Source: Siphonodentalium dalli (taxonomy: Eukaryota; Mollusca; Scaphopoda; Gadilida; Siphonodentaliidae). Taken from it: a DNA stretch of 64,000 bases. Shown piece by piece: positions 1-12,700 of the stretch; position 1 is the stretch's first letter, and each line of letters opens with the position of its first letter. The translations under genes were made by a program, and so were the position numbers. The notes under the pieces are model-generated. The model ran no database searches. It was not told the origin of the DNA and was given only the letters and a program-made list of their open reading frames with translations. Location of the stretch: the NCBI GenBank assembly GCA_032622095.1, contig CP136066.1:55084609-55148608 (forward strand), written 5' to 3'.

Positions 1-242
1 TTTGTCTATTATCTCTTCCATGACTGGAACTTCCTGAAATTTTGCGAAAACCCTTTGCCAATGCATTCTCTTATATACGCGAGTCTCCCATAGGGAGCCT
101 CGCATATATAAGAGAATGCAATGGCTAACAAGGTCAAGGTAAATATTGTTAGGCCAATGCATTTTCTTATATATGTGAGGCGCCTTATGGGAGACTCACA
201 TAATTTCTGGAAGCTCCAGTCATGAAAGAGATAATAGACAAA
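1..242. mobile_element. Hairpin MITE of the TTAA family with unusual ends
   Basis: Core TGCATTCTCTTATATA hairpins as in the TTAA family, but the outer arms are TTTGTCTATTATCTCTTCCA and its inverse ending at 242, in place of TTAACCCTTT. May start left of the window. Confidence 0.6.
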
Positions 243-460
243 TAATCAAAATGTTCAGACAAACAAAGAAGAATAACTCTAGAATGGAAAATGTGCACAA
301 AATAATATTTCACACTCCTCTGATTGCCCTGGGAATGTTGAACATCCATTTGAAATTTCATTGAGATCCGACAAACCATGACTGAGATATCCCTTCCGCT
401 GAGAAGGTTTAAATAAAATTGATTTTGACCATTTCTGTACTAATTACTCATTGACGAGTA

Positions 461-673
461 CAGTAATGCTCCAAGTAATCGACCTCTTAACCACAGCAGA
501 ATTATGGGTAACTTTTCAGAATTTAGTCGGAAATATGGCTTGTTGCCATTCATTGGAAAGCTCTCCCCGAGAGCTTTCCAATGAATGGCAACAAGCCATA
601 TTTCCGACTAAATCCTGAAAAGTTACCCATAATTCTGCTGTGGTTAAGGAGTCTATTATTTAGGACATTACTG
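461..673. mobile_element. Palindromic TA-flanked MITE (mariner-like), left half of composite
   Basis: Ends CAGTAATGCTCC...GGACATTACTG between TA dinucleotides. The whole 213 bp is one near-perfect palindrome centred on the GAAAGCTCTCCCCGAGAGCTTTC region. TA flanks plus a CAGT start suggest the Tc1/mariner group. Confidence 0.8.
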
Positions 674-755
674 TAAGCAAGTATTCTATACTATCTAGAT
701 CACTGAAATTAGACACGGTTTTATCAAAATTAAAAAATCATTGTCTTTGGTTGTA

Positions 756-969
756 CAGTAATGCCCAAAGTAATTGACCACTTTATCCACAGCAGAATTA
801 TGGGTAATTTTTCAGGATTTAGTCGGAAATATGGCTTGTTGCCATTCATCGGAAAGCTCTCGGGGAGAGCTTTCCAATGAATGGCAACAAGGCATATTTC
901 CGACTAAATCCTGAAAAGTTACCCATAATTCTGCTGTGGTTAAGAGGTCGATTACTTAGAGCATTACTG
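756..969. mobile_element. Palindromic TA-flanked MITE, right half of composite
   Basis: Same family, full length, ends CAGTAATGCCCAAAG / TTAGAGCATTACTG. Separated from the previous copy by an 82-bp spacer that recurs at 31516. Confidence 0.8.
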
Positions 970-984
970 TAGTTCCTTAGGAAT

Positions 985-1240
985 TGTTCAGATAATAAGT
1001 TCAACAGTCATTTGTAGAACTTATTATCTGAACATTTCCCACCAATGAATATGAATCATTCTGCTCCTGTATTGTCTGTGTTTCTGTCGGTCGTCTGCTT
1101 TTATTACTTGAACACCCCTCCCAATGAATAATAAACCATTCCAATGTAAAACTTTTATAACTGAATGGGAGAATCCATTTAGTATAAAAAAGGTTTATAG
1201 GGAAGTGAATAACATACATTATACATATATACCTCTATTT
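985..1240. repeat. GTTCAGATAATAAGTTC palindrome family
   Basis: GTTCAGATAATAAGTTCAAC faces GAACTTATTATCTGAAC at 1017-1034, then TTCCCACCAATGAATATGAA. Related pieces lie at 36264, 48473-48640 and 57004-57110. Confidence 0.65.
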
Positions 1241-1339
1241 AATAATATACATTTTCATTTCCCTTCATATATTGATTTATTTTTGGTTGTAACTTATAAG
1301 GAAAATCAGCACAGAACATATGCAAACCGAGGAGCAAGC

Positions 1340-1475
1340 CTGCAAATAGCATGTCTGGCATTTGCAGAATGAGGTTCCCAGAGGGTGAATTTAGGGATGC
1401 TATCCCGCACAGTGGGCTAGCATCACCAAATTCAATCTCTGGAAACATCATTCTGCTTAGGCCTCAACTGAAGTT
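1340..1475. repeat. hAT MITE fragment
   Basis: GCATTTGCAGAATGAGGTTCCCAG...CATTCTGCTTAGGC arms with GATGCTATCCC in the middle; decayed copy. Confidence 0.5.
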
Positions 1476-1859
1476 CCCCAGTTGAAGTTTGTGATGTTCA
1501 CCCATTAGTCAGCTCAATTATTAATTTATCTTCTGCAAATTAGGGGATATAGAAACTTCCCAGAAGGGAAAACATAACAGGTTTTCCATGGAGGGGGGGG
1601 GGGTGCATATCATCAATAGATTATTTCTCGTCTGAGGTACAGGAGCACGAAAGTAAAGTGTGTTGTTTTTGTTAAGACACTGACGTGTTTTCTGTGCTTA
1701 AGTTTCATCTGGACATATACTGCAAAGCCTATCATTTTCAATGGAAGGGGAATAACTCTATATCTTAGTTTGATTTATGTTGCATTCTGGGAGTGAAACA
1801 GGGGAGAAATATTTCTATGATTTCAGTTATTCTCTATTACTCTATGGGAACCTTTGGAG

Positions 1860-2345
1860 ACACAGACATTCCAAAGGTGATGAATAATAGTATTTTAATC
1901 ATATTTTATGTCATAGATTGTTATTAAAACCATATATCAAGGCAATAGAAAAAAGATAATCTGGTAACACTAAAATTAATGGGCCTTTAATTAAAAGCCC
2001 ACTTAATTTTCGAATGCCCAGATAACATTATACACAACATGTTCCATATTATATACAATTTGGAAGAGGAACCAAAAATATATATATTCCACCAGAATAC
2101 GGAACAGCTGTGGCCTTGGTGTGTCCACCAAGTGATAGAGATTCATTCCAAGACTTCCCCCATTTTCAACCAAGAATGCATCAGAATTCAAACTAAGAGA
2201 TAGAGTTATTCCCCTTCCCATAGACTTTATAGTACAATTTGGATCAAAATTAAACACAGAACACACCAATGTATCACGACAAAAACAACAAATTCACAGT
2301 TTAATACATCGAATAAGTTGAAAATACAATGTTTTGGAGCTTCCT
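1860..2345. repeat. Dispersed repeat, inverted copy at 19840-20270
   Basis: GGCCTTTAATTAAAAGCCCACTTAATTTTC, ATATCAAGGCAATAG and TGATGAATAATAGTATTTTA recur in reverse order at 19840-20270 (broken there by 200-bp differences). No terminal signature found. Confidence 0.5.
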
Positions 2346-3520
2346 CTTACAAATGGTATATAATATGGCATATATTTTATATAATGGTACAATTTGTTAC
2401 ATAATTCGCTAATAGAGTAGGAAAGCCTTTGGATTTGAAATTGTTCACCATTTGGATATGTGACTTTAACTAAATATATCTCTGTTGTATTGATTTAGTC
2501 GTAGTAATTAGTTTAAGGCCACTGATTGGTTATTCTTATCGACGGTATCATTGGCGGGATTCATTAATGAGTGAGTAATATTTTGCATGCGGAATTCCTT
2601 TGTTGTGTGCATTCTATTATTTGACTCCGAAGAAACAAGTTCAGTTTTGATTTGAAAGCCAATTTAGGCAAACAAATTTTTCCCACCCTCCCTATCCATT
2701 TATACATTTTAACATTAAGAATTACAACTGCTTGGAAATTGACTATTGGTTTGGTTTTTATAGTTAGGTAGGCAGCATGAAAGTTATTTAAACACCTTTG
2801 CGCCAGTATTAAACTACCATTTAATCAGGTGATTCAATAATAAATTGCTGACTTTAACAAAGTTTATGTGTACATAGCAGTAAATCAGATAAAGGCTATG
2901 ACTTCAATTGCATCATTTGCTTGTAGTTCTGGTTCACCAATCTAGAAAACATTGTCCGATGATTATTTATTTGATTTGAATTTGTTTGTCTGCATGATTC
3001 TTAGTCACTAACTTAGTGTGTGTGTCATTTATGTTACTGCATGTATTTATTTGCCTTGTTTTCATTATTTGTCTGTGTCATTATGTGTTCATATTCATGT
3101 AACTTGTTTCTTCGGGTCGATTAGGCGACACAATAAATCATTAACTGATTAGTGGTTGTTTTCTCACAACTATTAGTTGAAATTCCCATTGTACTGGAGC
3201 CGGTAAATGCACCTTCATGGCATGTCGCCACCTTCATTTGTGAAGGATAACTCTAGCTGGGAAAATTGCAGATCTGCTTACTGATTTAACGTATTCTGAC
3301 GTATCTAGTCATTTCAGTGATATTTTTATATCTAAATAATTATTTCTGTTAAATTTATATGTTATCTTTATACTGGCTCCGTCCCAAAATATAGCATTTA
3401 CAATTTCTGATATTTTTGTTACAGCTGATATACAAAGTCTATTTTTGATACATTTATATGAGTTTTTATGAGTTTGAAGCACACGCCCTATACCGGTCTA
3501 TGCAGAGAATTTTATCTGGG
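2346..3520. other. No recognised feature
   Basis: AT-rich, no splice-flanked EGF codons on the minus strand and no inverted repeat I can see. The next (phase 0) exon of the gene is not here. Confidence 0.5.
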
Positions 3521-3556
3521 GGTTCAAGAATTAAGTGGGCCTTTAAAGAGACTTAC

Positions 3557-3726
3557 CGGGCAAATATCAGTGCAATTGTCCCCAGTGTAGCCAGCTGCAC
3601 AGACACAATAAGATGCATTTTTAGGCTCACAGTATCCTCCGTTTGAGCATTCATAAGGACAAGGCATGGAGCAGTTACCATAATATCCGTGATCACATGG
3701 TGTGTTACATGTCACGCCCTGCCAAC
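3557..3726 (-). CDS. Exon 13: EGF repeat 10 and start of the next; last exon in the window
   Basis: 170 bp, phase 1 in and 0 out, acceptor CCGACAG, donor GTAAGT. Residues 474-530: CNTPCDHGYYGNCSMPC, CSNGGYC, CVCAAGYTGDNC, ending DICP. Sequons NCS, NAS and NCT are present. The next exon must start in phase 0 and is not visible in 1-3556. Confidence 0.87.
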
Positions 3727-6700
3727 CTGTCGGTGTTAAAAACAAACATGACTTTAAAAGTGGCTACAAAACTGGCTAAAAACAGATACAATGCTATGAA
3801 ACTGACCACACGGCTATAAAACTGGCTATAAGGCTAAAAATCCAGCCATATGCCTTAAAATTAGCTAAAAATAAGCTGCATGCAATGCTATAAAACTGGC
3901 TAAAATCTATCTCCGTGAATACAAAACACCAAACAGGCTATATTAACCCATTCAGTGCTAAGAGCTCTTTCCATCAATGTATCACATATTATTATAGTCA
4001 ATAAATTTGAAAAATGATCAAGGAAATATGGGTTGATTCAAAAATCGGACTTGGCACTGAAAGGGTTAAGAACCCTATTTTACGGGTATTATTTGCTCAT
4101 TCGCATTTCACCAAGAATCTTGCTAACAAGTTACATTTAGTAATGAAATGGGACAGAGTGTTTAACATGACTTACAGTAAGAGAGCTTTCCGATGAATGG
4201 CAACAAGCCATATTTCTGACTAAATCCAGAAAAGTTACCCATAATTCTGCTTTGGTTAAGATGTCGATTACTTAGGGCATTACTGTAGCTCATCAATACA
4301 TACTCATTCTCAGTGTCTCCGATTCCTGCTATATCTTCTCACATTCACAGTTTCCCTCGTATACAGTAATGCCCTAATTAATTGACTCCTTAACCACAGC
4401 AGAATTAACTTTTCAGGATTTAGTCGGAAATATGGCTTTTTGCCATTCATAGGAAAGTTCTCCCTGAGAGCTTTTTACAAGTTTACAAGTTTCAAGCTGT
4501 TGGTGGCCAGATTTTTTTTTATAATGGCCAAAGAAAATTTCATTTGTCCAAACTATTTAGTAGAAGTAGAACCCTAGAACGGAAAATGTGAACAGTACCA
4601 TTAACCCTTTGATGACTGCAGCTTCCTGTATTTTTGTGAAAACACTGTGCCAATGCATTCTCTTATATATGTGAGTCACCCATATGGCGCCTCACATATA
4701 TTAGACAATTCATTGGCCTGACAAATTTGTATTATTTTTTCTAATTTTCTAAATTTTTTTTTTTAAACATGATAACAAATTATTAAAGAATGTAAGAAAT
4801 GAAAGTGTCAATGACACTGTAGCTCAACTTGGAAAGGGAATAATTTAATGTGTTACTGTCGATGGAGTGATTAGGAATGTGGAAAGTTGAATGTCTAATA
4901 CTAGTTTATCAACATGAAAAGATATATATATACATGTATATAAAAGTAAAATCTAAGATGGTTGCTGGCGGCTATGTTTTCCAACAATTCAAAAACATTT
5001 GATAGCTTTAGTCATGCAAAGAGTAGAATCCAAAATGGCCGCTGGCAGCCATGTTTTAATGCCGAATAACCCCAAAATGACTCGTTCCCATCTACATATC
5101 AATTTCAACAGCCATGACAAATTTTATGATGATCAGACTAAAGGTACGATCTGTAGTCCGTGCTACAGGATTTAGTCATACAAAGAGTAAAATCTAAGAT
5201 GGCTGCCAGCGGCCATGTTTTTTGGCCGAATGACCCCAAAATTACTCGTTCCCATCTACAAGTCAATATTAACACCCACGACAAATGTCATGATGATCAG
5301 ATGAACAGTACGACCTGTAGCCCGTGCTAATGGATTGAATTTTGAAATCCAAGATGGTCGCTGGCGGCCATGTTTTTTTTTCGAATGACCCCAAAATGAC
5401 TCGTTCCCATCTACATTCCAATTTCAACAGCCATGACAAATTTTATGATGATCAGACTAAAGGTACGACCTGTAGCCCATGCTAAAGGATTTAGTCATAC
5501 AAAGAGTAAAATCCAAGATGGCTGCTGGCGGCCATGTTTTTTGACCGAATCGCCCCAAAATGACTCGTTCCCATTTAGATGTCATTGTTAACATCCATGA
5601 CAAATTTCATGATGATCTGACCAAAGGTACGACCTGTAGCCCGTGCTAAAGGATTTAGTCATGCAAAGAGTAAAATCTAAGATGGCCGCCAGCGGCCATG
5701 TATTTTGGCCAAATGACCCCAAAATTAATCGTTCCCATATACATGTCAATATTAACATCCATGACAAATGTCATGATGATCAGACGAACAGTACCACCTG
5801 TAGCCCGTGCTAAAGGATTTAGTCATACAAAGAGTAAAATAAAAGATGGCTGTTGGCGGCCATGTTTTTCGGCCGAATGACCCCAAAATAACTCGTTCCC
5901 ATCTACATGTCATTGTTAACATCCATGACAAATTTTATGATGATAAGGCGAAGAGTACGACCTGTGGCCCGTGCTAATGGATTAAATTTTGAAATCAAAG
6001 ATGGCCGCTGGCGGCCATGTTTTTTGTCCGAATGACCCCAAAATGACTCGTTCCCATCTACATTCCAATTTCAACAGCCATGACAAATTTCATGATGATC
6101 AGACTAAAGGTACGACATGTAGCCCGTGCTAAAGTATTTAGTCATACAAAGAGTAAAATCCAAGATGGCAGCTGGCGGTCATGTTTTTTGGCCGAATGAC
6201 CCAAAAATCATCAGACTCGTTCCCATCTACATGTCATTGTTAACATCCATGACAAATTTTATGATGATCCGACCAAAGGTACGACCTGTAGCCCGTGTCA
6301 AAGGATTTAGTCATGCAAAGAGTAAAATCTAAGATGGCTGCCGGTGGCCATGTTTTTTAGCCGAATGACCCCAAAATTACTCGTTCCCATCTACATATCA
6401 ATATTTACATCCATGACAAATTTCATGTCAATAAGACCAACAGTACGACTGTAGCCCGTGCTAATGGATTGAATTTTGAAATCCAAGATGGCCACTGGCG
6501 GCCATGTTTTTCTTCCGAATGACCCCAAAATGACTCGTTCCCATCTACATGTCAATGTCAACATCCATGACAAATTTCATAATAATCGGACCAAAGGTAC
6601 GAACTGTAGCCCGTGCTAAAGGAAATTGTTGACGAATCACGCACACACACACGCACGACGGATACCAAGCCATGGCAATAGCTCAAACTTTACAAAGTAA

Positions 6701-9700
6701 AGTTGAGCTAATAATGATAAATAAGGATAAAAATTGTTAAAGAATGTAAGAAAAAAAAATGATAAAATTGTTAAAGAATATAAGAAAAATTCCCTATGGG
6801 AGACTCGCATTTATATATAAAAGAGAATGTACTGGCACATGATCTTTAATGCTGCACCAGCGCAGCTCCCATCACGAAAGGGTTAAGTGTTTTCAGTAGG
6901 TTTTACAGTGATTCTCCTACCTTCCTGACATAAGCAGTCACCATTGGCCTTATTACATATAGCCCCATTGTCACAGTGGCAATATTCCGCGCACAGATGA
7001 CCCCACATGCCCGGCCCACAAGCATATTCACAACTGCAATGGAAAACGACATAATAGCGATGTTTAGCCACTTGTATATTTAACTTGTACTATGGTATTG
7101 ATATGGAGATGCACTTGGCCAAACCTTAAAAAAGTGTGTTTGTCATTAGCAGAATGAGGTCCCCAGAGGGTGAATTTAGTGATGCTACCCTGCACAGCAG
7201 ACTAGCATCACTAAATTCACCCTCTGGGGATCTCATTCTGCTTAGGTCTTTTCTTCTGGGATAGTATCTATAGTCTCAAATTAACATTGTTTTCAGTTGC
7301 CTTTTCCTTTCTGTTCAGTTTCTATATTCCCTAATTTTCAGAAGATAAAATGCATAATCGAGGTGACTAATGGGTGAACATCACCAACTTCAACTTCAAT
7401 CTGATCCTAGATCTCCCATAGCAGTTGAAGCCTCAGCAGAATGAGATTGACAGAGGGTGAATTTGGTGATGCTAGCCAACTGTGGGACAGCATTACTAAA
7501 TTCACAATCTGGGGTCCCCATTCTGCACCTGACAGACACACTATTTCAAGAATTGCACTTGGCTGAATAATGCAGCATGAAGAACAACATAAAAGAGCGT
7601 TTCATGTTCAAGCCTTGAAATAGTGTGTCTGTCATTTGCAGAATGAGGTCCCCAGAGGGTGAATTTAGTGATGCTACCCTGCATAGCATAGCGGGCTAGC
7701 ATCACCAAATTAATCCTCTGGGAACCTCATTCTGCAGAGGTGTAAGCAGAATGAGGTCCCCAGAGGGTGAATTTGGTGATGCTAGCCCACTATGCGGGGT
7801 AGCATCACTAAATTCACCCTTTGGGGACCTCATTCTGCAAATGACAGACACACTATTCAAGGCTTGTTCATGTTAGTATATTGTTTGTTCATGGCCTTTG
7901 CAGTCAAGTCTGAGTTTAGTGTGCCTGTCATTTGTAGAATGAGGTCCCCAGAGGGTGAATTTAGTTTTGCTATCCTGCACAGTGGGTTAGCATCACAAAA
8001 TTCACCCCTGTACGTTGACCTCATTATTCATGGCCTCATCTGCTATGGGCGACCTAGACTCAGATTGAAGTTCCCAAATGGTGAATATTGTGATGTACAC
8101 CCATCGATTATGCAATGTGTCGTCTGCCAATTTGGTGATATATATAGAGAAACTAAATTTAAAAAATAAATATAATCTATGTGAAGAAGTTTCTACGGAA
8201 GCACAGTAGCGCCACAAATAAAATAATAATTACGGCGTTTAAACGCCCTATTACAGCGTTTAAACGCCCTAATACGGCGTTTAAACGCCCTAATTACGGC
8301 GTTTAAACGCCCTAATTACGGTGTTTAAACGCCCTATTACAGCGTTTAAACGCCCTAATACGGCGTTTAAACGCCCTAATTACGGCGTTTAAACGCCCTA
8401 ATTACGGCGTTATAATGCCCTAATACGGCGTTTAAACGCCCTAATTACGGCGTTATAACGCCCTAATACGACGTTTAAACGCCCTAATTACGGCGTTTAA
8501 ATGCCCTAATGTGACATATATGGAATGACTAGTGGACCTTCGGACTGAACCTTCGGACTACTGAACCCTACCCGATCAATGTCTGAACAGAATGAGGTCC
8601 CCTAGCAGTGGGTGAATTTGGTGATGCTAGCCGCTATGCGGGTAATATCTCTAAATTCACCCTCTGGGGACCTCATTCTGCAAATGTCAGGCACCTTATT
8701 TCCGGGCTTGATACCACCACTGGTATATGCGTTGGTTTGGGTGCAATGTGTCTAACCGTGAACCATGTGGTCCCCTGCTATAAGCATATACCCTTCGCTA
8801 TGTGCATGTTCGACTACATGGGGGTGTTTTCAGTGCAATCTAGCTCATTTTGGATTTTCTGAGAATCGGGCCTTCGGAGAATCTGGCCTTCGGAGTTATG
8901 GGCTTTCGGAGAATCGGGCTTTCGGAGAATCGGGCCTATTTGGCGTATTTAAACCACATGGTTAGATTCCTCGTATCAGGGAGAATAATATGTATCAAGC
9001 TGGTAGAAATCGGCACTAAACATACTGTTTATCTTTTTTTTTGTCCATCTCACTCTCTATGCATCCCTGACTCGAATGGCCCAATCTGTGATATTCTTAT
9101 ACAACACAATTAGACTCCTGATATCATGGAGATGATTATTTATAAGTGTGGTGCTAATCGGCGACTAAACTAATTTTGATCAAATTTAGTGCCCACGCCC
9201 ATCTCTCACCCAAACAGCACCAATATGGCATCTGTAAATCACCCGATTAGACGCCTCGTATCATGGATAAAAATGTGTATCACTTTGGTGGATTGGCACT
9301 AAAAATATTGCATATCAATTTGGTGCCCCTCTGCCTTTCAGTGCACCCCTGACTCGAATGACGCCACTTTTGACAGATTTAAGCCACACCATTAGACTCC
9401 TCATACCATGGGAATGATATTGTATATATGTGGTGGCAGTCGGCGACTGAACCCATTCTTATCAAATTTGTGCCCCCCCACAATCTTTCATCCGAACGAC
9501 AGCAATTTGGCGTCTTTAAATCACATAATTAGATTCCTTGTATCATGGAGAAGAATATATATCAATTTGATGGAAATCGGCTAAAATTAGTTTTGTCAAT
9601 TTTGGTGCCCCTCTCCCCTTCCATGCACCCCTGACTCGAACGGTGCCACTTTTGACATATTTAAACCACACAATTATAATCCTGACATATCATGGGGATG

Positions 9701-12700
9701 ATTATATATAAGTTTCGTGGCAATTAGCGACAAAAAATATTTCTGCCCGTCCCCTTTTCTGCTCCTGACAACAACGGCGTCACTTTAGAACATTCTAAGT
9801 TAGAATTTCTAACCTGCACCATTATCTTTCTCATAAAAAGTTACCCCTAGTAGACCCCTTTGGTGCTATCTAGATGGTCCACTGTGAATTTCTATAGAAC
9901 ACAGACAGACAGACATTCGCAAATATAGATATAGATAAAAAGCATGTTATTTTTGAGTTTGTACACTGTGTTATGTAAACAAAAGCCAAGTTCTGTAACA
10001 TTTTTGGCTTTTGTTTACATAACGAAGCATACAAACTTGACAATAACATACTATTTATGATACATTTATGATCGGTATAAGAATAAAATCTGTCTATATT
10101 TTAACCCTTTGAGTGCCAGGTCGATTTTTGTATCAACCCATATACCCTGTGCCAATGCATTCTCTTATATATGCGAGTCGACCATAGGTCGCCTCGCATA
10201 TATAAGAGAATGCATTGGTCTAACAATTTTTTATTTTTTTTTTACAGTTTTTTACAATTTTAATAAGTTATTCTTATATTCTTTAACAGACTTATTTTGT
10301 AGGTTTAGGGCCGATGAGATCGGCCCCTGGTACTCAAAGGGTTAATATTCTTTCCATTTATGGTGGTATTACTGGTAACGGATGTGACTATTTTAACAGC
10401 AATACCAACCGCGAAGGCAATCTGTGCCTTTAATTTACATAAACAACAAATGCCATTGGCTTGTTTCAAATGGCTTTTCAGATAGATTCCATAACTTGGA
10501 TTTATCAGTTGAAAATAGTTTAATTTACATAGACAACAAATGTCATTGGCTTGTTTCAAATGGTTTTGAGATAGATTCCATAACTTGGATTTATCAGCTG
10601 AAAATAGTTTAAAACCTGTATACCAAATTTCTTTCAATTCAGTTGAAATTAACTAAATTATCCCCCCCCCCCCCCCCCTGGAAACAAAAATTGGGCCCAA
10701 ATTTTAATAAAGTTCTGTAACACTGGTCAAAATGGCTGGCATGACCCCAAATTTTAACTTGAACTTTGTTTGATGGTAGTGAACCTACATACCAAATTTA
10801 ATTAAATTAACTTCAGTAGAATTATATTATAACAACAACAAATAAAGCAAATAAAACATGAATAACTTTCGAATGATAAACCAAAACAAAACGGTTGAAC
10901 ACGCCATTAAATGTCCTCATAGTGGTGAACGTCCATACCAAATTTCATTGAGATCCGAGCATTACTGTTCAAGTTATGGCCCGAACAGGCATTGGATAAA
11001 CCAAAAAGCCAACATTTCCAGATAAACAAAGATGAATAACTCTAGAATGGAAAACCTGAACCAAACAATCGAATTCTCTATTGAATGCCACCATAGTAGT
11101 GAACATCCAGACGGACAGGTGCAAAAAAGTATACCCCCCCTTTTTTTTTTAAAGGGTGTATAATAAGAAAATATAACATTGGGAAAAATAAAGGTTGTAA
11201 TTACATGTATATTACTTACAGAATTCCAAGACGTCCATCATTACATACACATTTCCCTGTGATGTGATCACAGTAACTATGTATAACTATACAATCAGGG
11301 CACCACTCTTGGCAGCCTATCCCATAGAATGGGTATAAACATCCAATTGTACACTGGTCTCCGGCCCAGCCAGGTTTGCAGTCACATCTCCCGTCTGTTG
11401 CACTACACCTGCAATTGAAATTCCATACAGTGCATAAAACTGCTTACACATGGGCGCGGCGCAGCTGAAGCGGCGCGGCGACGCGGCCGGACGATCGAGT
11501 TTGTGCAGTCATGAAGCACGGGACCTTACACATTGGCGCGGCGCGGCCAATCGACGCGGCGGCGACATTTTTAATGAGCGACGCGATTATTTTCAATGGA
11601 ACCATGAGCCATTTTGCAGAGCGATCGCGCGACGAATCACTGTCAGATCAAAGCATTCCACACATATTCATCGGGTCATGTAGTACTACCTCAAATTTAA
11701 GGGAAATCCCAAAAATTCTATAAATACGTTCTGCGAATTTAGCCCTTACACAACAGTTCTCTCATCTGCACAATGTCATAATAAAATTTAACCTGACGTT
11801 AATTGTGTAAACAGAGAAGGTACTAAAGTATTGTATAAATTTGTCCTCATCTGAATAGAGTTCACGGTATAAATGATTAAATACACCAAGTAAATATCTC
11901 TTCTTATTAATTGGGTGTACCCAAAACCTTCTATTTCTCTTCTTTTTTCGTTGTCGATACAAATATGCCAGTGCTATTATAACAAGTGTGTCATCAGACA
12001 CTGCCTCCATTCTAGAAACTAATGTTATGAAACACAATACTTCGGGCTTTATAATTATTCTGCCGCGGCCATGTGAAAGCGACACACTCTCGCGGCGATG
12101 ACAAAAAGTTTATTCGCTAGATAACCGCGCCGGCCGCGCCGCTTCCATGTGTAAGCGGCTTTAGGCCAAAGAAATTTAACGTTAAATTTAAATCCGAAAA
12201 TTTAACCCTTCAATGACTGGAGCTTCCTGAAACTTTTCGAAAACAATATTTACGTTGACCTTGTAAACCAGTGCATTCTCTTATATATGCGAGGCTATCA
12301 TAGGAGATCGCATATATAAGAGAATACATTGGCATAACAATATTTACGTTGACCTTGTAAACCAGTGCATTCTCTTATATATGTGAGTCTCTCATAGGAG
12401 ATCGCATATATAAGAGAATACATTGGCATAACAATATTTACGTTGACCTTGTAAACCAGTGCATTCTCTTATATATGCGAGGCTCCATATCGGAGACTCG
12501 CATATATAAGACAATGCTCTGGCATAGGATATTTAATGCTGCACCAGCTCTCATCATGAAGGGGTTAAATGTCTTGTTGGGGTTACATGTCAAAAAAAAT
12601 TATGGTTAGCACGTAGGCTTAAAAATGTTATTTTAAATTTAATAAAATGTTCTTTTTTATTTTTCAAAATGACATATAATTATGACATTTTGTGTCTTCT

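Larger units (their letters stand above)
4601..6886. mobile_element. TTAA MITE split by a nested element
   Basis: Left end TTAACCCTTTGATGACTGCAG, right end CATCACGAAAGGGTTAA (6870-6886). The inner GTTAAAGAATGTAAG segment occurs on both sides of the 1.9-kb element at 4804-6710. Its right end is 34 bp from the exon 12 donor. Confidence 0.7.

Noticed and set aside
7792-8169. 125-codon plus-strand frame containing MRSPEGEFSFA
   Set aside because: The MRSPEGEFGDAS-type peptide recurs wherever a hAT MITE occurs (16320, 20216, 37734, 63231), so it is MITE sequence read in one frame.
11450-11723. Arg-rich plus-strand frames
   Set aside because: Overlap the GC-rich terminal repeat of the Harbinger remnant, opposite the transposase fragment.
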